Shown one piece after another: positions 6,281 through 7,186 of a stretch of 7,186 bases of DNA. The stretch is from Sulfurovum sp. Its GTDB lineage: Bacteria > Campylobacterota > Campylobacteria > Campylobacterales > Sulfurovaceae. The notes below the pieces were generated by a model. It was given only the letters and a program-made list of their open reading frames with translations, did no database searches and was not told the origin of the DNA. The stretch is from contig DQVJ01000197.1 in NCBI GenBank assembly GCA_015661795.1, positions 1 through 7,186 on the forward strand, read 5' to 3'. How positions within the stretch are numbered: position 1 is the first letter of the stretch; each line of letters opens with the position of its first letter. The position numbers and the translations under genes are program-made.

Positions 6281-6396
6281 TAGTTCAAAACTATCCACAC
6301 ACTTTTTCACATAAAACAAAATTAGTTACTAATAACTACAATTTAGGTAAAATTAGTCCATTATTCAGCGTATATCGCTTTTACATACCGAAGGTA
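6276..6396 (+). promoter_or_regulatory. Candidate leucine attenuator / leader RNA region before leuA
   Basis: From the leader peptide stop to the leuA ribosome binding site, four short alternating complementary segments occur: ACTAAT (6276-6281, over the leader stop codon), ATTAGT (6321-6326), ACTAAT (6328-6333) and ATTAGT (6352-6357). Adjacent pairs (1:2, 2:3, 3:4) exclude one another. Other short stems are ATAGTT/AACTAT (6280-6285 with 6289-6294), AGCG/CGCT followed by TTTT (6367-6382), and TACC-GAA-GGTA (6386-6396) over the leuA ribosome binding site. All are short and mostly AU pairs, so the exact switch is uncertain. Nothing else is recognised in the 255 bp between pssA and leuA. Confidence 0.45.
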
Positions 6397-6401
6397 ATAA
6401 A

Positions 6402-7186
6402 ATGAACAAAGATATAATTAAAATATTTGATACAACATTAAGAGATGGGGAACAAAGCCCTGGGGCTTCCATGAACACTGAAGAAAAAATCCAAATTGCT
6501 GTGCAATTAGAGCGTTTGGGTGTAGATATCATCGAAGCAGGGTTTGCAGCAGCAAGTCCTGGAGATTTTGATGCCATAGACAAGATAGCACAACGCGTAA
6601 CAACTTCAACGGTGTGTTCATTGGCACGAGCCATAGATTCAGATGTCAAGGCAGCCGGCGAATCCATATCAAAAGCGAAGATGAAACGTATTCATACCTT
6701 TATCGCAACTTCAAAAATACACATGGAATATAAACTTAAAATGACACCCGATGAAGTCATTAAACGTGCTGTAAAAGCAGTTGAATATGCACGTACTTTT
6801 GTGGATGATGTAGAATTCTCATGTGAAGACGCAGGCCGTTCAGACATCGTGTTTATGAAAGAAATAACTGATGCAGTGATTGAAGCAGGTGCCAGCACTA
6901 TTAACTTACCCGACACTGTCGGATTTAGACTTCCTTTTGAAATAGGTGCCATGGTAAAAGAAATGAGTGCTTACGTCAAAGGACGTGCCATCATCTCTGT
7001 GCATAATCACAATGATTTAGGTTTGGGTGTTGCCAATTCATTAGAGTCAGTTGTCAATGGAGCTAGACAGGTAGAATGTACAATAAATGGCTTAGGTGAA
7101 CGTGCGGGAAATGCTGCATTGGAAGAGATAGTAATGGCATTAAAAACACGTTCAGATGTCTTTTCACAATATGACACAAATATCAA
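6402..7186 (+). CDS. leuA: 2-isopropylmalate synthase LeuA, N-terminal part (runs off right edge)
   Basis: The first 261 codons of the enzyme that condenses acetyl-CoA with 2-oxoisovalerate, the committed step of leucine synthesis. The TIM-barrel catalytic domain shows FDTTLRDGEQSPGAS (9-23, with Arg14 and the metal ligand Asp15), EAGFAAASPGDF (45-56), RIHTFIATS (96-104), DDVEFSCEDAGRSD (135-148), the metal-binding HNHND (His201, His203) and the NGLGERAGNAALEE loop (229-242, Asn237). This is the pattern of LeuA; homocitrate and citramalate synthases share the barrel but usually differ around the SCEDAGR segment. The C-terminal leucine-binding regulatory domain is beyond the window. The start has AAGG at 7 nt spacing. 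The upstream leucine-codon leader strongly supports the leucine assignment. Further leu genes may follow, which cannot be seen here. Confidence 0.95.
   Translation, partial: MNKDIIKIFDTTLRDGEQSPGASMNTEEKIQIAVQLERLGVDIIEAGFAAASPGDFDAIDKIAQRVTTSTVCSLARAIDSDVKAAGESISKAKMKRIHTFIATSKIHMEYKLKMTPDEVIKRAVKAVEYARTFVDDVEFSCEDAGRSDIVFMKEITDAVIEAGASTINLPDTVGFRLPFEIGAMVKEMSAYVKGRAIISVHNHNDLGLGVANSLESVVNGARQVECTINGLGERAGNAALEEIVMALKTRSDVFSQYDTNI

Noticed and set aside
6365..6952. Minus-strand open frames over leuA
   Set aside because: leuA matches its family throughout this stretch on the plus strand; the opposite frames have no support.

Overview
The window looks like chromosomal core DNA of an AT-rich Campylobacterota (epsilonproteobacterial) species, probably close to Sulfurovum or Sulfurimonas. 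This rests on the order prmA-ftsH-pssA, which is also known from Helicobacter, on an Asn-rich FtsH N-terminus, and on the general look of the proteins. The genus is inference; nothing in the window fixes it. I see no mobile element, CRISPR array, tRNA or rRNA.

Layout. Positions 1-1089 (minus strand) hold two cell-envelope genes read leftwards: an LpxL/HtrB-type lipid A acyltransferase and, overlapping it by 4 bp (ATGA), the first 72 codons of an ELM1/GtrOC1-family putative glycosyltransferase. A divergent intergenic region (1090-1257) carries an extended -10 element for the rightward genes. Positions 1258-6146 (plus strand) hold a tight run hisH-hisA-prmA-ftsH-pssA with gaps of 10 bp, an 11-bp overlap, 44 bp and 4 bp. 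It is probably one operon joining histidine biosynthesis, ribosomal protein L11 methylation, membrane proteolysis and phosphatidylserine synthesis. No convincing intrinsic terminator is visible after pssA.

Positions 6147-6401 lie between pssA and leuA and are the most interesting part. There is a sigma70-type promoter (TTGTTA, 17 bp, TATACT). About 24 bp after the -10 comes a 23-codon leader ORF with a strong ribosome binding site and five consecutive leucine codons (CTC CTG CTA CTG CTC). A leader with alternating complementary segments follows, then leuA (2-isopropylmalate synthase), which runs off the right edge. This has the anatomy of a leucine-responsive attenuator. The five Leu codons are of types that none of the 13 Leu codons in the visible part of leuA uses. 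No strong GC-rich hairpin with a U-tract is visible, so the downstream switch (intrinsic, Rho-dependent or translational) remains open.
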